64,000 nucleotides of DNA from Vibrio natriegens NBRC 15636 = ATCC 14048 = DSM 759 (GTDB lineage Bacteria; Pseudomonadota; Gammaproteobacteria; Enterobacterales; Vibrionaceae): contig NZ_CP141823.1 of assembly GCF_035621455.1 (NCBI RefSeq), positions 1,860,001 through 1,924,000 on the forward strand, in the 5' to 3' direction. This document shows, piece after piece, positions 1-8,736 of this stretch. Under the pieces are notes generated by a model that had not been told where the DNA came from, made no database searches, and saw only the letters and a list, made by a program, of their open reading frames with translations. The translations under genes were made by a program, and so were the position numbers. Position 1 is the first letter of the stretch. Each line of letters begins with the position of its first letter.

Positions 1-29
1 AGATAGAGGGGGTAGATCGTCAAACATAA

Positions 30-56
30 AAAAGCTCCTCATTTAGAGGAGCCGAC
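30..56 (-). terminator. Terminator of the vxr-type operon
   Basis: A 7-bp stem (GCTCCTC at 34-40 with GAGGAGC at 46-52) with a 5-nt loop. On the minus strand it is followed by a T-run. It lies just after the stop codon of the TraF-like gene and would end the minus-strand operon. Confidence 0.8.
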
Positions 57-69
57 TATAACGATTCGT

Positions 70-1197
70 TTAATAGGTCGCAAGAAAATTAATTGACGCA
101 CCCATCGCGTTTTCATTTGTATAACGAGCTGCTATATCCAGCTCAAGCAAGTTAAGTGGCGAGAGCCCTATTCCCGCGGTGATCGTCCCATCATCATGAC
201 TTCGAGCTAAGTTTTTCATATAACCAGCTCTCAGTGCCATTTGGCGCAGAATATCAAATTCAACACCGGCGCGAATCATTTGCGTATTATCATCAAAGGA
301 TGAAAAGCGTTTTTCTTCATTTAAGTCGTAGTCGACACTCATGGTAAAGTAATCTGCAACGAAGCCTGCGCCTATCGTATAAAGTGGCCTCATGCTGTAT
401 TGATAGGACTCGATGGGGTTACTGTTGTACTGAAACGACTTAGTTTCTACATCTCTTCCGATTAAGTTCTTTGCCGCAATACCTAAACGGTAGGGCCCAA
501 AAAACCAAAGTGCACCTGCGTCCAAATTAAACATGGTTTCAGCGGTTTCATTTTCACGTAAGTCAGCGGTGTCAAAATTATTGAAGCTTGTTGCGTATGA
601 ATAGGTGTAAATGCGTTGTAGTTTTGGTGTGATACCAACAGAGAGGTGCTGCCCCATGTAGTTGGTGTATTTTGCCAATGAGATGCCCGCTTCCGCAACA
701 CCAATACTCACGCCTTGAACATAAGTATTGTCCATTGGGTTAGCGCCAGAGGTATCAATAGATGGCTGTACAAAAGATTCTGTGTATAATTTTCCGTAAA
801 CCGTTGCTGATAAAAATTTGTTAGGGATACCAACAGCAACGACACCCCCAAGGTCAAAGTTTAATTTTTGATTACCTTGAGCAAGTGCATTCAATGAACT
901 CTCTATTTCGGCATCGTCATTAAGCTTGCTGATACGATCAATTTCATCAATCAAATCGTATTGATCATCAAAGCTAATACCAAAACTTGGGGCAATGATA
1001 CCCGCGTCATCGTTGCGGCGATAGATTGCACTTAAAGCAGGGTTAAAAAATGGTGCGGTAAGGTAACTGGCGGAGACTGTGCCAACACCGCCCATAGCAT
1101 CACTGCGGGCTTCAATTGAGTAGTTAGCAGCTGAAGCCACATTGGAAAACAGTGCTGCGGTGATGACGGTTGATAATATTTTGAATTGAGTTTTCAT
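70..1197 (-). CDS. TraF-like (TraF_2) envelope protein, last gene of vxr-type operon
   Basis: A 375-residue protein with a signal peptide (basic MKTQFK, hydrophobic core, cleavage after SNVASA). The mature part is rich in aromatic residues and alternating beta-strand-like segments, starting NYSIEARSDAMGGVG. This resembles the 'conjugal transfer protein TraF' (TraF_2) outer-membrane beta-barrel-like family and not a true plasmid TraF. It sits 59 bp after the DUF2861 gene, last in the operon headed by the sensor kinase. In V. cholerae the equivalent operon is called vxrABCDE, so this may be vxrE; that naming is from memory. A role in cell-envelope stress is inferred from context only. The start is the only ATG before the signal peptide. 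Confidence 0.75.
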   Translation of the reverse strand: MKTQFKILSTVITAALFSNVASAANYSIEARSDAMGGVGTVSASYLTAPFFNPALSAIYRRNDDAGIIAPSFGISFDDQYDLIDEIDRISKLNDDAEIESSLNALAQGNQKLNFDLGGVVAVGIPNKFLSATVYGKLYTESFVQPSIDTSGANPMDNTYVQGVSIGVAEAGISLAKYTNYMGQHLSVGITPKLQRIYTYSYATSFNNFDTADLRENETAETMFNLDAGALWFFGPYRLGIAAKNLIGRDVETKSFQYNSNPIESYQYSMRPLYTIGAGFVADYFTMSVDYDLNEEKRFSSFDDNTQMIRAGVEFDILRQMALRAGYMKNLARSHDDGTITAGIGLSPLNLLELDIAARYTNENAMGASINFLATY

Positions 1198-1256
1198 ACT
1201 ACACTTGTGATTTAGTTCTTCCTGAACTTATATCGGCACAAATGTAATTTCTTTAG

Positions 1257-2138
1257 TTAATCTTCTTGCGAAAGATCATAAGTACGGCTTATTGTTTGAG
1301 CTTGCTCAACAATGATGTCACCCTGCCAACGGCGACTATTAATGCTTACCGCAAGAACGTAGCGATCATTCGGTACGCCAGCAAGTTCTAGTGACTCAGG
1401 ATAATTCGACTCATACGTTTTTTTCCACATTTGTTCATACTGGCCTTCGATGTAGTCATAAAGCCCCACTTCAAGCTGTGGTAATGGACAATGAGGATTT
1501 CTCAGCGCACTCTTTTCAACTTTCCAGTTTTCTTTAGACGTCCAGCGAACGTACTGACTGGAGTTAGAGTCGCCCAAAATGACCCACGTTCGATACTCAG
1601 GTTTATCTTTTGCAACAACGGTTAAATGATACAAACCTGATTCAAGTTGACCAGTTAGGTTGTAACGCTTGAGAAAACTGCGCTCGTTCGCGATTTCAGC
1701 CCCATTTGGCGTTTCTTCTACAGCAAATGAGCTATCAGCTGAAATTGAGCTATCAACCCAACGTTTGAATGTGATTTGTTCCACTTCAGTCGTTGCTCTT
1801 ACTTTAACGACTAAACGGAACGTATCGCGACCTGGGCTTTGAATGGTTTGGCGTATGACGTTAACGCCACTTACCCACTCTGGTAAAGTGACGGCCGTCA
1901 GTGATTTTCCACAATCCTTAGTCAGAGACTGACCAAGCAGATCGTTTAAGTGTGAGGTTAAATCGCGGCTGGGTTCTGTCTGCCATAGTTCAACTAAAGT
2001 ATTGAACATTCCTGAAAGATCATCTTCAAGCAGATGTTGATGAGCCTGAGTTAGAGGCGTATTAGTTCGAAACCAGTCCATAGCTTGGACTGGCTTCACT
2101 AACACTAATGACAAAACTACAGGGAGTAGTGTTTTCAT
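1257..2138 (-). CDS. DUF2861 family secreted protein (VxrC/D-like)
   Basis: A 293-residue protein with an N-terminal signal peptide (MKTLLPVVLSLVLVKPVQA, mature form starting MDWF). The body has no catalytic motif I recognise. I assign DUF2861 from its size, its Vibrio context and its position directly after the response regulator (6-bp gap), which implies co-transcription and probable coupling. V. cholerae has three small genes after vxrAB, while here only two follow, so one equivalent seems absent. The molecular function is unknown. A periplasmic or outer-membrane role linked to cell-wall stress is inferred from the operon alone. Confidence 0.7.
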   Translation of the reverse strand: MKTLLPVVLSLVLVKPVQAMDWFRTNTPLTQAHQHLLEDDLSGMFNTLVELWQTEPSRDLTSHLNDLLGQSLTKDCGKSLTAVTLPEWVSGVNVIRQTIQSPGRDTFRLVVKVRATTEVEQITFKRWVDSSISADSSFAVEETPNGAEIANERSFLKRYNLTGQLESGLYHLTVVAKDKPEYRTWVILGDSNSSQYVRWTSKENWKVEKSALRNPHCPLPQLEVGLYDYIEGQYEQMWKKTYESNYPESLELAGVPNDRYVLAVSINSRRWQGDIIVEQAQTISRTYDLSQED

Positions 2139-2144
2139 TATTCT

Positions 2145-2813
2145 TTAAGCTTTCATTTTGTATCCGACACCACGAAGTGTCTCAATTTCTAAGCCAGGTA
2201 GTTTCTGACGTAGCTGCAGTACATGCGTATCAACAGTTCGTGTTGTTGGGAAGTGGTTGTAACCCCAAACATGGTCAAGCAACTCGTCGCGAGTAAATAC
2301 GCGGCCCAGATTAGACGCTAAGAACAATAGTAAGTCGAATTCTGTACGTGTCAGAGTAATTAACTCGTCTTTAAACAGGACTTCACGAGTAGAGCGATCG
2401 ATTTCCAAATCCTTTGTGATCACTTTATCTGAACTTGCACCGTCTTGCTCTCCCGAATCTGGAGCACGCAATTGTGCACGAATACGTGCGAATAACTCAG
2501 CCTCTGCAAAAGGTTTAGTTAAGTAGTCGTTTGCACCTGAATCCAGTCCTGCCACTTTGTCTTTTACTGTCACAAGAGCAGTCAGCAGAATAACTGGTAC
2601 ATCCTTGAGATTTTTCCATTCAGGAAGATGTTGTACAGAGTCACCATCAGGCAACTGGCGATCGAGAATCACTAAATCGGCTTTCTTCCATTGCGATTCA
2701 ACGTCCGCAATACGCTCCACATGTAAACACTCATATCCTGCTTGTTCCAGGCTTACTAACAGGCCATCAGCCAAGTTTTTATCGTCCTCAACGAGAAGCA
2801 GTGTCTGTTTCAC
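2145..2813 (-). CDS. vxrB: OmpR-family response regulator VxrB/VbrR/WigR
   Basis: A 222-residue regulator. The N-terminal receiver domain (about 1-115) shows the acidic pair in LLLVEDD, the phospho-acceptor Asp51 (VILDRQLPDGDS) and the conserved LTKPF lysine. The C-terminal half is an OmpR/PhoB winged helix ending in the typical RTVDTHVLQLRQKL and RGVGYKM segments. It starts at GTG with a good GGAG ribosome site and overlaps the end of the kinase gene by 26 bp. The family (vxrB in V. cholerae, vbrR in V. parahaemolyticus, wigR) is known to control type VI secretion, cell-wall synthesis and beta-lactam tolerance; that this copy does the same is inferred from the neighbours. Confidence 0.88.
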   Translation of the reverse strand: MKQTLLLVEDDKNLADGLLVSLEQAGYECLHVERIADVESQWKKADLVILDRQLPDGDSVQHLPEWKNLKDVPVILLTALVTVKDKVAGLDSGANDYLTKPFAEAELFARIRAQLRAPDSGEQDGASSDKVITKDLEIDRSTREVLFKDELITLTRTEFDLLLFLASNLGRVFTRDELLDHVWGYNHFPTTRTVDTHVLQLRQKLPGLEIETLRGVGYKMKA

Positions 2814-4242
2814 AAGGTATCTCCAATATAAAGGTTGTAGGTGGTCCTATAAGGGACATTTTTCCGCCCATGCGGCCTACCATAGATTCAACGATTGTTA
2901 GTCCAAGTCCTAACCCGCTCTTACTCACGAACGGTTTTTTCAAATTAGTCCAGTCTTTTGCGGTCAAGTCACCAGCATCACGGACTTGGAAAACGATTTT
3001 ATCTTCACTCGTTTGAACATGAAGTTCAACCGGTGGAACGCCATACTTCAGTGCATTACGTAACAAGTTATCAATACAGGTGCCAAGCCAGTACACGTTA
3101 ACTTTAGCCGCTACGTCTTCGTTTACGTTGAGAAGTACAGCATTATCAAATTCTTCTTCAATCTTAAATTCTAACCATTCGACAACAGATGGAACCCAGT
3201 CCGTTGCAAGCATTTGGTTATCAGATTGCAAATAATCCTTACTCGCCTCCGCTAATTGGCGTAATCGACGTGTATCTTCGCACAGCCGGCGGAATTCGTC
3301 ATATACACTTTCTGGTAAGTGCTCAAATTCTCGACGAAACCCTTCAACGGTCATAGACAGAGACGCAATTGGCGTTCTCAATTCATGAGTTAAAATTTGC
3401 AATACCAACATACGGCTGCGCAATTCTTCTCGCTTACTGTTCCAGCGGTATACCGCCCATCCGATCACGAGAAGTATGTTCGCGATGACCAAAACAATCA
3501 TACTGATACGAAGAATCTGTGAATGATCTTCAACGTCCCAGCAAATATTGCCTCGTTTTACGAAACAGCTTTTGTTTTCTGACGCCAGTGAATAGGACAA
3601 ACCTGCATTCGCGACGTTTTCCTGCCATAACTCTCTTTCGAACACAAAATAGCGATCGCCTCGACGTAACCACAGCTCATTACCTTCAATGAACATGCTT
3701 GCTCCGGCGATCAATGCATTTATGGCGTCATCGTTCATGTTTTGCAAGCTTTCGAGTAACTCATCACCCTCTTCGTTACCGCGCTCCTTAATATGCATGT
3801 ATTGAGCGAGCTTTGGTCTAAGATCGGGATGCTTATCGACATAGCGAGCAGCGTAAGTGCCCCCACCTGGGTGAATGAGTCCACTGCGAGAAAACCAGCG
3901 TGGAGTAAGCTCTGTGCCTTTACAGATAGCTCGAGTAAACACAAGAGGTTCGGTAATCAATGGACTGAGCGGCAGTTTACCACGACAAGTCTTATCTAAA
4001 CTATAAAGCTGCTGTATGTCCTTCAGCGGATAGTCTGACGTTTGCGGAAGTAATGAATCAGGCGCAAGTAACTTAGTAGGATAATTTGATTGCAGAATAC
4101 GAATATCATACGACTTAAGAGCTACTTCGTAGTTAAATAGCTCTGTAAACGTATCTATTCTTTCTGGTAATGAATCGGCTGCTGCAGTTGCCGAAAAAAC
4201 CGGCACGATAGATGCTAAACCGAGCAAAATCTTGTTAATCAA
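2788..4242 (-). CDS. vxrA: Sensor histidine kinase VxrA/VbrK/WigK (DUF3404 sensor)
   Basis: Membrane sensor kinase with an N-terminal signal segment, a periplasmic domain of about 230 residues with four cysteines (DUF3404-type), one transmembrane helix (MIVLVIANILLVIGWAVY), an HisKA H-box (LTHELRTP) and a HATPase_c domain with GLGLGLTIVESM. I set the start at the TTG at 4242 (484 residues), because it gives a clean signal peptide MINKILLGLASIVPVFSA. The frame stays open to another TTG at 4296, and no ATG is available, so the start is uncertain. It lies between the pntB terminator and the regulator gene it overlaps. VbrK is reported as a beta-lactam/cell-wall sensor; the signal here is inferred. 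Confidence 0.88.
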   Translation of the reverse strand: MINKILLGLASIVPVFSATAAADSLPERIDTFTELFNYEVALKSYDIRILQSNYPTKLLAPDSLLPQTSDYPLKDIQQLYSLDKTCRGKLPLSPLITEPLVFTRAICKGTELTPRWFSRSGLIHPGGGTYAARYVDKHPDLRPKLAQYMHIKERGNEEGDELLESLQNMNDDAINALIAGASMFIEGNELWLRRGDRYFVFERELWQENVANAGLSYSLASENKSCFVKRGNICWDVEDHSQILRISMIVLVIANILLVIGWAVYRWNSKREELRSRMLVLQILTHELRTPIASLSMTVEGFRREFEHLPESVYDEFRRLCEDTRRLRQLAEASKDYLQSDNQMLATDWVPSVVEWLEFKIEEEFDNAVLLNVNEDVAAKVNVYWLGTCIDNLLRNALKYGVPPVELHVQTSEDKIVFQVRDAGDLTAKDWTNLKKPFVSKSGLGLGLTIVESMVGRMGGKMSLIGPPTTFILEIPCETDTASR

Positions 4243-4349
4243 ACTGTTACCGTTACTTATTAGACTACGCCAAACTATACAGCAATCTAGAATCAATTGA
4301 CATCAGGTAACTACAGGATTTGCATTACTATAACATTGAACCAGAACAA

Positions 4350-4380
4350 AAAAGGGCCAGCGATTGCTGGCCCTGAGTAA
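4350..4380 (-). terminator. Terminator after pntB
   Basis: GGGCCAGC (4354-4361) pairs with GCTGGCCC (4366-4373) around a GATT loop. On the minus strand this is followed by a T-run. It separates pntAB from the downstream vxr-type operon, so the kinase gene probably has its own promoter in 4243-4350. Confidence 0.85.
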
Positions 4381-4398
4381 TTTTAAAGCAGTTTAGGA

Positions 4399-5775
4399 TT
4401 ATAACGCTTTAAAAATATTTTCTACGCTTTCTTTAGCATCGCCAAATAGCATTGACGTGTTTTCTTTAAAGAACAACGGGTTTTGTACGCCGGCGTAACC
4501 AGTATTCATTGAACGCTTGAATACCACTACGTTTTTCGCATTCCAAACTTCCAGTACAGGCATGCCTGCAATTGGGCTGTTTGGATCTTCAAGCGCTGCT
4601 GGGTTCACTGTATCGTTGGCACCAATAACAAGTACGGTATCGGTCTCTGGGAAGTCATCATTGATTTCGTCCATTTCAAGAACGATATCATAAGGAACTT
4701 TCGCTTCTGCCAGCAATACGTTCATGTGACCTGGAAGGCGACCCGCTACAGGGTGAATACCAAAACGTACTTCAACACCTTGTGAGCGAAGAGCATCCGT
4801 GATTTCATGCACAGGGTATTGAGCTTGCGCTACTGCCATACCGTATCCCGGAGTGATGATTACTGATTTTGAGTTCTTCAGCATTTCAGCCACTTCTTCG
4901 GCGTTAGTTTCGCGGTGTTCGCCCTGCTCCTCATCACTAGAAATGATGATCTCTTGACCAAAGCCACCAGCGATAACGCTAATGAACGAGCGGTTCATCG
5001 CTTTACACATGATGTATGACAGAATCGCACCTGAAGAACCAACCAAAGCACCTGTTACGATCAATAGGTCGTTTGCAAGCATGAAACCTGCTGCTGCCGC
5101 TGCCCAACCAGAGTAAGAGTTCAGCATTGAAACCACTACTGGCATATCCGCACCACCGATTGATGCTACCAAATGGTAACCAAAAGCGAATGCAATCAGT
5201 GTCATTACGATAAGAGCGAACATGCTGCCGTCTGCTTTTACGAAGTAAATCATAAGTAGCGTAGACACAACAATCGCAGCCAGATTCATTTTATGCTTAT
5301 GAGGAAGGTTAAGCGGTGAAGAAGAAATTACGCCACGTAACTTACCAAATGCAACAATAGAACCAGTAAAGGTTACTGCACCGATAAACACACCAAGGAA
5401 TACTTCAACAAGGTGGATAACGTGTTCCGCGTGCGTTGCCGCTTCAGGTGCGTCCAGGTAGCTATTGTAACCAACCAGAACCGCAGCCAAACCTACGAAG
5501 CTGTGAAGAATCGCAACCAGTTCTGGCATTTCGGTCATTTCTACTTTCTTAGCGTAGAAAATACCGATCGCACCACCGATCGCCATCGCGATAATGATCC
5601 AGCCAAAACCTTGAGCATCAGGGCTAAAGATCGTCGCGATCAGCGCGATCGTCATACCAGCGATGCCGTAGTAGTTACCATTTCGCGCAGACTCTTGCTT
5701 AGAAAGCCCCGCCAAACTCATGATGAAAAATAATGCAGCAACAATGTAAGCTGCTTGTACTAATCCTGCAGACAT
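4399..5775 (-). CDS. pntB: NAD(P) transhydrogenase subunit beta
   Basis: A 458-residue inner-membrane subunit of the proton-translocating transhydrogenase (NADH + NADP+ to NAD+ + NADPH, driven by the proton gradient). About eight or nine hydrophobic helices fill residues 1-270. The C-terminal NADP(H)-binding domain has the family signature around VIITPGYGMAVAQAQ and VRFGIHPVAGRLPGHMNVLL. The length matches E. coli PntB (462). It starts at ATG 9 bp after the pntA stop, so the two are one operon. No odd residues were noticed. Confidence 0.96.
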   Translation of the reverse strand: MSAGLVQAAYIVAALFFIMSLAGLSKQESARNGNYYGIAGMTIALIATIFSPDAQGFGWIIIAMAIGGAIGIFYAKKVEMTEMPELVAILHSFVGLAAVLVGYNSYLDAPEAATHAEHVIHLVEVFLGVFIGAVTFTGSIVAFGKLRGVISSSPLNLPHKHKMNLAAIVVSTLLMIYFVKADGSMFALIVMTLIAFAFGYHLVASIGGADMPVVVSMLNSYSGWAAAAAGFMLANDLLIVTGALVGSSGAILSYIMCKAMNRSFISVIAGGFGQEIIISSDEEQGEHRETNAEEVAEMLKNSKSVIITPGYGMAVAQAQYPVHEITDALRSQGVEVRFGIHPVAGRLPGHMNVLLAEAKVPYDIVLEMDEINDDFPETDTVLVIGANDTVNPAALEDPNSPIAGMPVLEVWNAKNVVVFKRSMNTGYAGVQNPLFFKENTSMLFGDAKESVENIFKAL

Positions 5776-5784
5776 TGTGACTCC

Positions 5785-7341
5785 TTATTTATCTTTGCGG
5801 AACATTTCAAGCATACGCTTGGTGACGGTGAAACCACCGAATATGTTGATACTTGCAATCAACACGGCGATGAACGAAAGGAAGGATACGACCCCATTAC
5901 CTTGTCCAATTTGCAGTAACGCACCCACAACAATAATGCCCGAGATAGCGTTAGTTACCGACATAAGCGGAGTATGCAGTGCATGCGTCACGTTCCAAAC
6001 AACGTAGTAACCTACAACACACGCTAATACGAATACCGTGAAGTGTGAAAGGAACGCCGCAGGCGCAACCGAAGCAACCCATGCAAAGGCACCAACAGCT
6101 GCCACTAAACCAATAAGTTTTTTCGTTGGCGAAGTTGGCTCTTCAACTTTTGGCTCTTTCTTAACCACAGGTTCTTGCTTAGCCTGAGGTTGAGCAGAAA
6201 CTTGAATAGGTGGCGCTGGCCAAGTGATTTCGCCTTCTTTCACGACAGTCACGCCACGAAGTACAACGTCTTCGAAGTCGATATTGATGTTGCCGTCTTT
6301 CTCTTTACAAAGAAGTTTTAGAAGGTTCACAAGGTTTGTTGCGTAAAGCTGAGAAGATTGCGTTGGCAAACGGCCTACCATGTCGGTGTAACCAACAACT
6401 TTAACGCCGTTGTCAGTCATGATAACTTGATCTTTGACTGTGTATTCACAGTTACCGCCGTTCGCAGCCGCCAAGTCTACAATCACGCTACCCGCTTTCA
6501 TGCTGTCGACCATTTCTTTAGTGATCAGCTTCGGTGCAGGTTTGCCAGGAATCAGAGCCGTCGTGATGATGATATCAACGTCTTTCGCTTGCTCAGCGTA
6601 TAGCTCAGCCGCTTTCTTGTTGAAGTCATCAGACATTTCTTTCGCGTAGCCATCACCAGAGCCTGAGTCCTCTTGGAAGTCCACAGTCAGGAATTCGGCG
6701 CCCATCGATTCAACTTGCTCTTTTACTTCAGGGCGTACGTCAAATGAACGCACAATCGCCCCGAGGCTACCTGCAGCACCGATCGCAGCCAAACCCGCAA
6801 CACCAGCACCAGCCACAAGAACTTTAGCCGGTGGAACTTTACCTGCTGCCGTAATTTGACCGGTAAAGAAACGGCCAAACTCGTGAGCGGCCTCAACGAC
6901 TGCACGGTAACCAGCAATGTTCGCCATTGAAGACAGTGCATCTAATGCTTGAGCTCGAGAGATACGAGGAACTGAGTCCATCGCCAGAACGTTAATGTTC
7001 TTACTTGAAAGCTGCTCCATTAGCTCTGCATTTTGTGCAGGCCAAATAAAGCTAATCAGAGTTGCACCATCTTGTAGTAATGCAATTTCGTCGATGCCTT
7101 TTTCTTCATCTACGAGTGGCGCATTTACTTTAAGAATCAGACCTGATGTCCAAACTTCGTCACTAGAAACGATTTTCGCACCTGCAGCTTCATAAGCGGC
7201 ATCATCGAAACTCGCTAGCACCCCCGCCTGAGATTCGATCGCGACATCGAACCCCAACTTAATTAACTGCTCAACCGACTTTGGTGATGCAGCTACTCGC
7301 GATTCACCCGCGAGTATCTCTCTAGGTACACCGATTTGCAA
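5785..7341 (-). CDS. pntA: NAD(P) transhydrogenase subunit alpha
   Basis: A 518-residue alpha subunit. It has an alanine-dehydrogenase-like N-terminal NAD(H)-binding domain (starts MQIGVPREILAGE; Rossmann glycines in VLVAGAGVAGLAAIGAAGSLGA), a Pro/Lys/Glu linker (about 385-415), and four C-terminal membrane helices ending TVTKRMLEMFRKDK. I chose the TTG at 7341 because AAGGAG lies 8 nt upstream and E. coli PntA begins with the same GIPRE motif; the frame is open to an upstream TTG at 7368 that would add nine unlikely residues. A terminator-like hairpin lies about 40 nt upstream (7381-7400). Confidence 0.95.
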   Translation of the reverse strand: MQIGVPREILAGESRVAASPKSVEQLIKLGFDVAIESQAGVLASFDDAAYEAAGAKIVSSDEVWTSGLILKVNAPLVDEEKGIDEIALLQDGATLISFIWPAQNAELMEQLSSKNINVLAMDSVPRISRAQALDALSSMANIAGYRAVVEAAHEFGRFFTGQITAAGKVPPAKVLVAGAGVAGLAAIGAAGSLGAIVRSFDVRPEVKEQVESMGAEFLTVDFQEDSGSGDGYAKEMSDDFNKKAAELYAEQAKDVDIIITTALIPGKPAPKLITKEMVDSMKAGSVIVDLAAANGGNCEYTVKDQVIMTDNGVKVVGYTDMVGRLPTQSSQLYATNLVNLLKLLCKEKDGNINIDFEDVVLRGVTVVKEGEITWPAPPIQVSAQPQAKQEPVVKKEPKVEEPTSPTKKLIGLVAAVGAFAWVASVAPAAFLSHFTVFVLACVVGYYVVWNVTHALHTPLMSVTNAISGIIVVGALLQIGQGNGVVSFLSFIAVLIASINIFGGFTVTKRMLEMFRKDK

Positions 7342-7380
7342 AACGCATACTCCTTGTATACATATCAATTAATTAGTCCC

Positions 7381-7400
7381 AAAAAAAAGAGCCGTGCTCT
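7381..7400 (-). terminator. Attenuator-like hairpin in the pntA leader
   Basis: On the minus strand AGAGC-ACG-GCTCT is followed directly by eight T residues, 40 nt before the pntA start codon. The stem is short (5 bp) but the T-run is perfect. It could end transcripts from upstream, or act as an attenuator for pntAB. Confidence 0.5.
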
Positions 7401-7571
7401 ACTCTAATTCTTTTTTATTTCTTTCTGTTTAACTACACAAGAAAAATACAAATAAAACACCGATGTTTGGGCCCACCTATTTGCATCGTCATATCTTGTT
7501 CAACAGCCCTGTTATATTCTTTTTGTATCTAAGGCGTGCTTTGACTGCAAGTGTTTTGTTATATAAACACT

Positions 7572-7607
7572 AAATTTCATTACATATAACCTTAAGTAAT
7601 GAAATTT
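7572..7607. repeat. Perfect 12-bp inverted repeat upstream of pntA
   Basis: AAATTTCATTAC (7572-7583) and GTAATGAAATTT (7596-7607) form a perfect inverted repeat with a 12-nt spacer, about 230 bp upstream of pntA. It could be an operator or an RNA hairpin. The rest of the 440-bp gap between pntA and the next gene shows no ORF I would support. Confidence 0.55.
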
Positions 7608-7709
7608 TCTCTATTTGAACTCGATAAATACGAAAAATATCGCCCCTAAACAGGAGGTCCAACCAGAGCTTCACTAACTCCTTAATTAACAGGTATTTAA
7701 GCCTTAAAA

Positions 7710-7748
7710 AAGAAAGAGCCATCAGCATATATACTAATGGCTCTTATT
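7710..7748 (-). terminator. Terminator after HlyU-like gene
   Basis: AAGAGCCAT (7714-7722) pairs with ATGGCTCTT (7737-7745). On the minus strand it continues into a T-rich tail, 30 bp after the stop codon at 7780. Confidence 0.8.
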
Positions 7749-7779
7749 AAGATGATTCGCATCAAATTACAGTGATTTG

Positions 7780-8061
7780 TTAATCGAAGATCTTGTCACC
7801 CATTTGATCGATGAACATGTGTGATTTCTTCAACATAAGCTCGTTGGCATCTTGTTCCGAACCCAACAAGTCTGAACGAATGAAACGATGAGTCTTTATC
7901 TCCCCATCAATCTCTTTTTCTATTCGGCCAGCAATACGAAATTGACCGCCTTCAGCAACGCTTTCCTGGTATATCTGAAAGCCTTTGTATTCCACTGGCT
8001 CTACGGTTTTTACTTCGACAGATTTCTCACTACCGCCAAACAAACGAGAAAAGAATCCCAC
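7780..8061 (-). CDS. HlyU-like family (PF10115) small cytoplasmic protein
   Basis: A 93-residue protein of the PF10115 'HlyU' type: starts VGFFSRLFGG, then EYKGFQIYQESVAEGGQFRIAGRIEKE and HRFIRSDLLGS, ending FIDQMGDKIF. This family is distinct from the ArsR-type HlyU that derepresses V. cholerae haemolysin, despite the shared name. The function is not established. The start is GTG at 8061, with AAGGAGG 5 nt upstream; the longer open frame adds seven residues that cover the ribosome site. It is a single-gene unit ending in its own terminator. Confidence 0.8.
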   Translation of the reverse strand: MGFFSRLFGGSEKSVEVKTVEPVEYKGFQIYQESVAEGGQFRIAGRIEKEIDGEIKTHRFIRSDLLGSEQDANELMLKKSHMFIDQMGDKIFD

Positions 8062-8135
8062 AATTCCTCCTTGGGCCAACACAACTTCTATACTTACATA
8101 GCATAGATACGGTGTTGAGCATTCATAACTTATGT

Positions 8136-8492
8136 TTACTTAAGAATTGGTTTTTCATACCAATCCAGCTCTTTGTGCTCATCATAACGGGTATGTGAAA
8201 AAATAACAGGCAGATCATTGTTACGATTTTTTCGTCTATCGTTTTGGAGCATAACGACTGCGTTCTCAACCGCTATCTCAGCGCTTTGTTTAAGCTGGTT
8301 AAGCTTGCGTTCAGGTAGCGAAGAGAGAAAGTCGATGTCGTGTCGAATGTAGAGGGGTTTAAGTTGTATCAAAGCTAAGCAAGCGATATCAGCCAACTGA
8401 TTACTGTCAAACTGCCCGTTGTATCTGTTTGTACAGAGGATTTGACCGACTAAGGTTTCCATATAGTTATGTACTTCGGAACTGATGTGCAT
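8136..8492 (-). CDS. ComFB-like family protein
   Basis: A 118-residue protein resembling the late-competence ComFB family: N-terminal HNYMETLVGQIL, then NQLADIACLALIQLKPLYIRHDIDFL, matching the family's 'alpha-helix, cysteine, LN/LKPxY' layout. Recent work links some ComFB proteins to cyclic-dinucleotide binding, which would suit the diguanylate cyclase next door, but that is inference. The start is ATG 8492 with AAGGAG at a good distance. It is on the opposite strand from the downstream cyclase gene, with 244 bp between the two starts. Confidence 0.72.
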   Translation of the reverse strand: MHISSEVHNYMETLVGQILCTNRYNGQFDSNQLADIACLALIQLKPLYIRHDIDFLSSLPERKLNQLKQSAEIAVENAVVMLQNDRRKNRNNDLPVIFSHTRYDEHKELDWYEKPILK

Positions 8493-8736
8493 GGTGACTC
8501 TCCTTTGTCTGATATAAAACAAGTATAGTCATAGTCAGCGGTAGTAATGCGTTGATTTGGCGGCTTTTATAAATGTTGCTCTATCTCCCATAACTGGTAC
8601 TTAACCACTTTATTGTGTACTTATTATGGAAAATTGCTAAGATACTGAAAGCATATAATCTACAATGATAATATCAACTAGATGCGTATAGTGACCTTTT
8701 TATGTATTTAACTAATTTTGTAGGCAATTTTTTCAA

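Noticed and set aside
70..1197. TraF-like protein as a sign of a conjugative element
   Set aside because: The TraF_2 name is historical; the gene is in a chromosomal two-component operon and no other transfer gene is present.
2557..2901. 114-codon ORF on the plus strand
   Set aside because: It lies opposite the response regulator/kinase genes, has no ribosome site, and its protein is low-complexity and unlike any family.
7575..7680. 34-codon GTG ORF in the pntA upstream region, minus strand
   Set aside because: The AAGGAG lies too close (3 nt) to the start and no family resemblance was seen.
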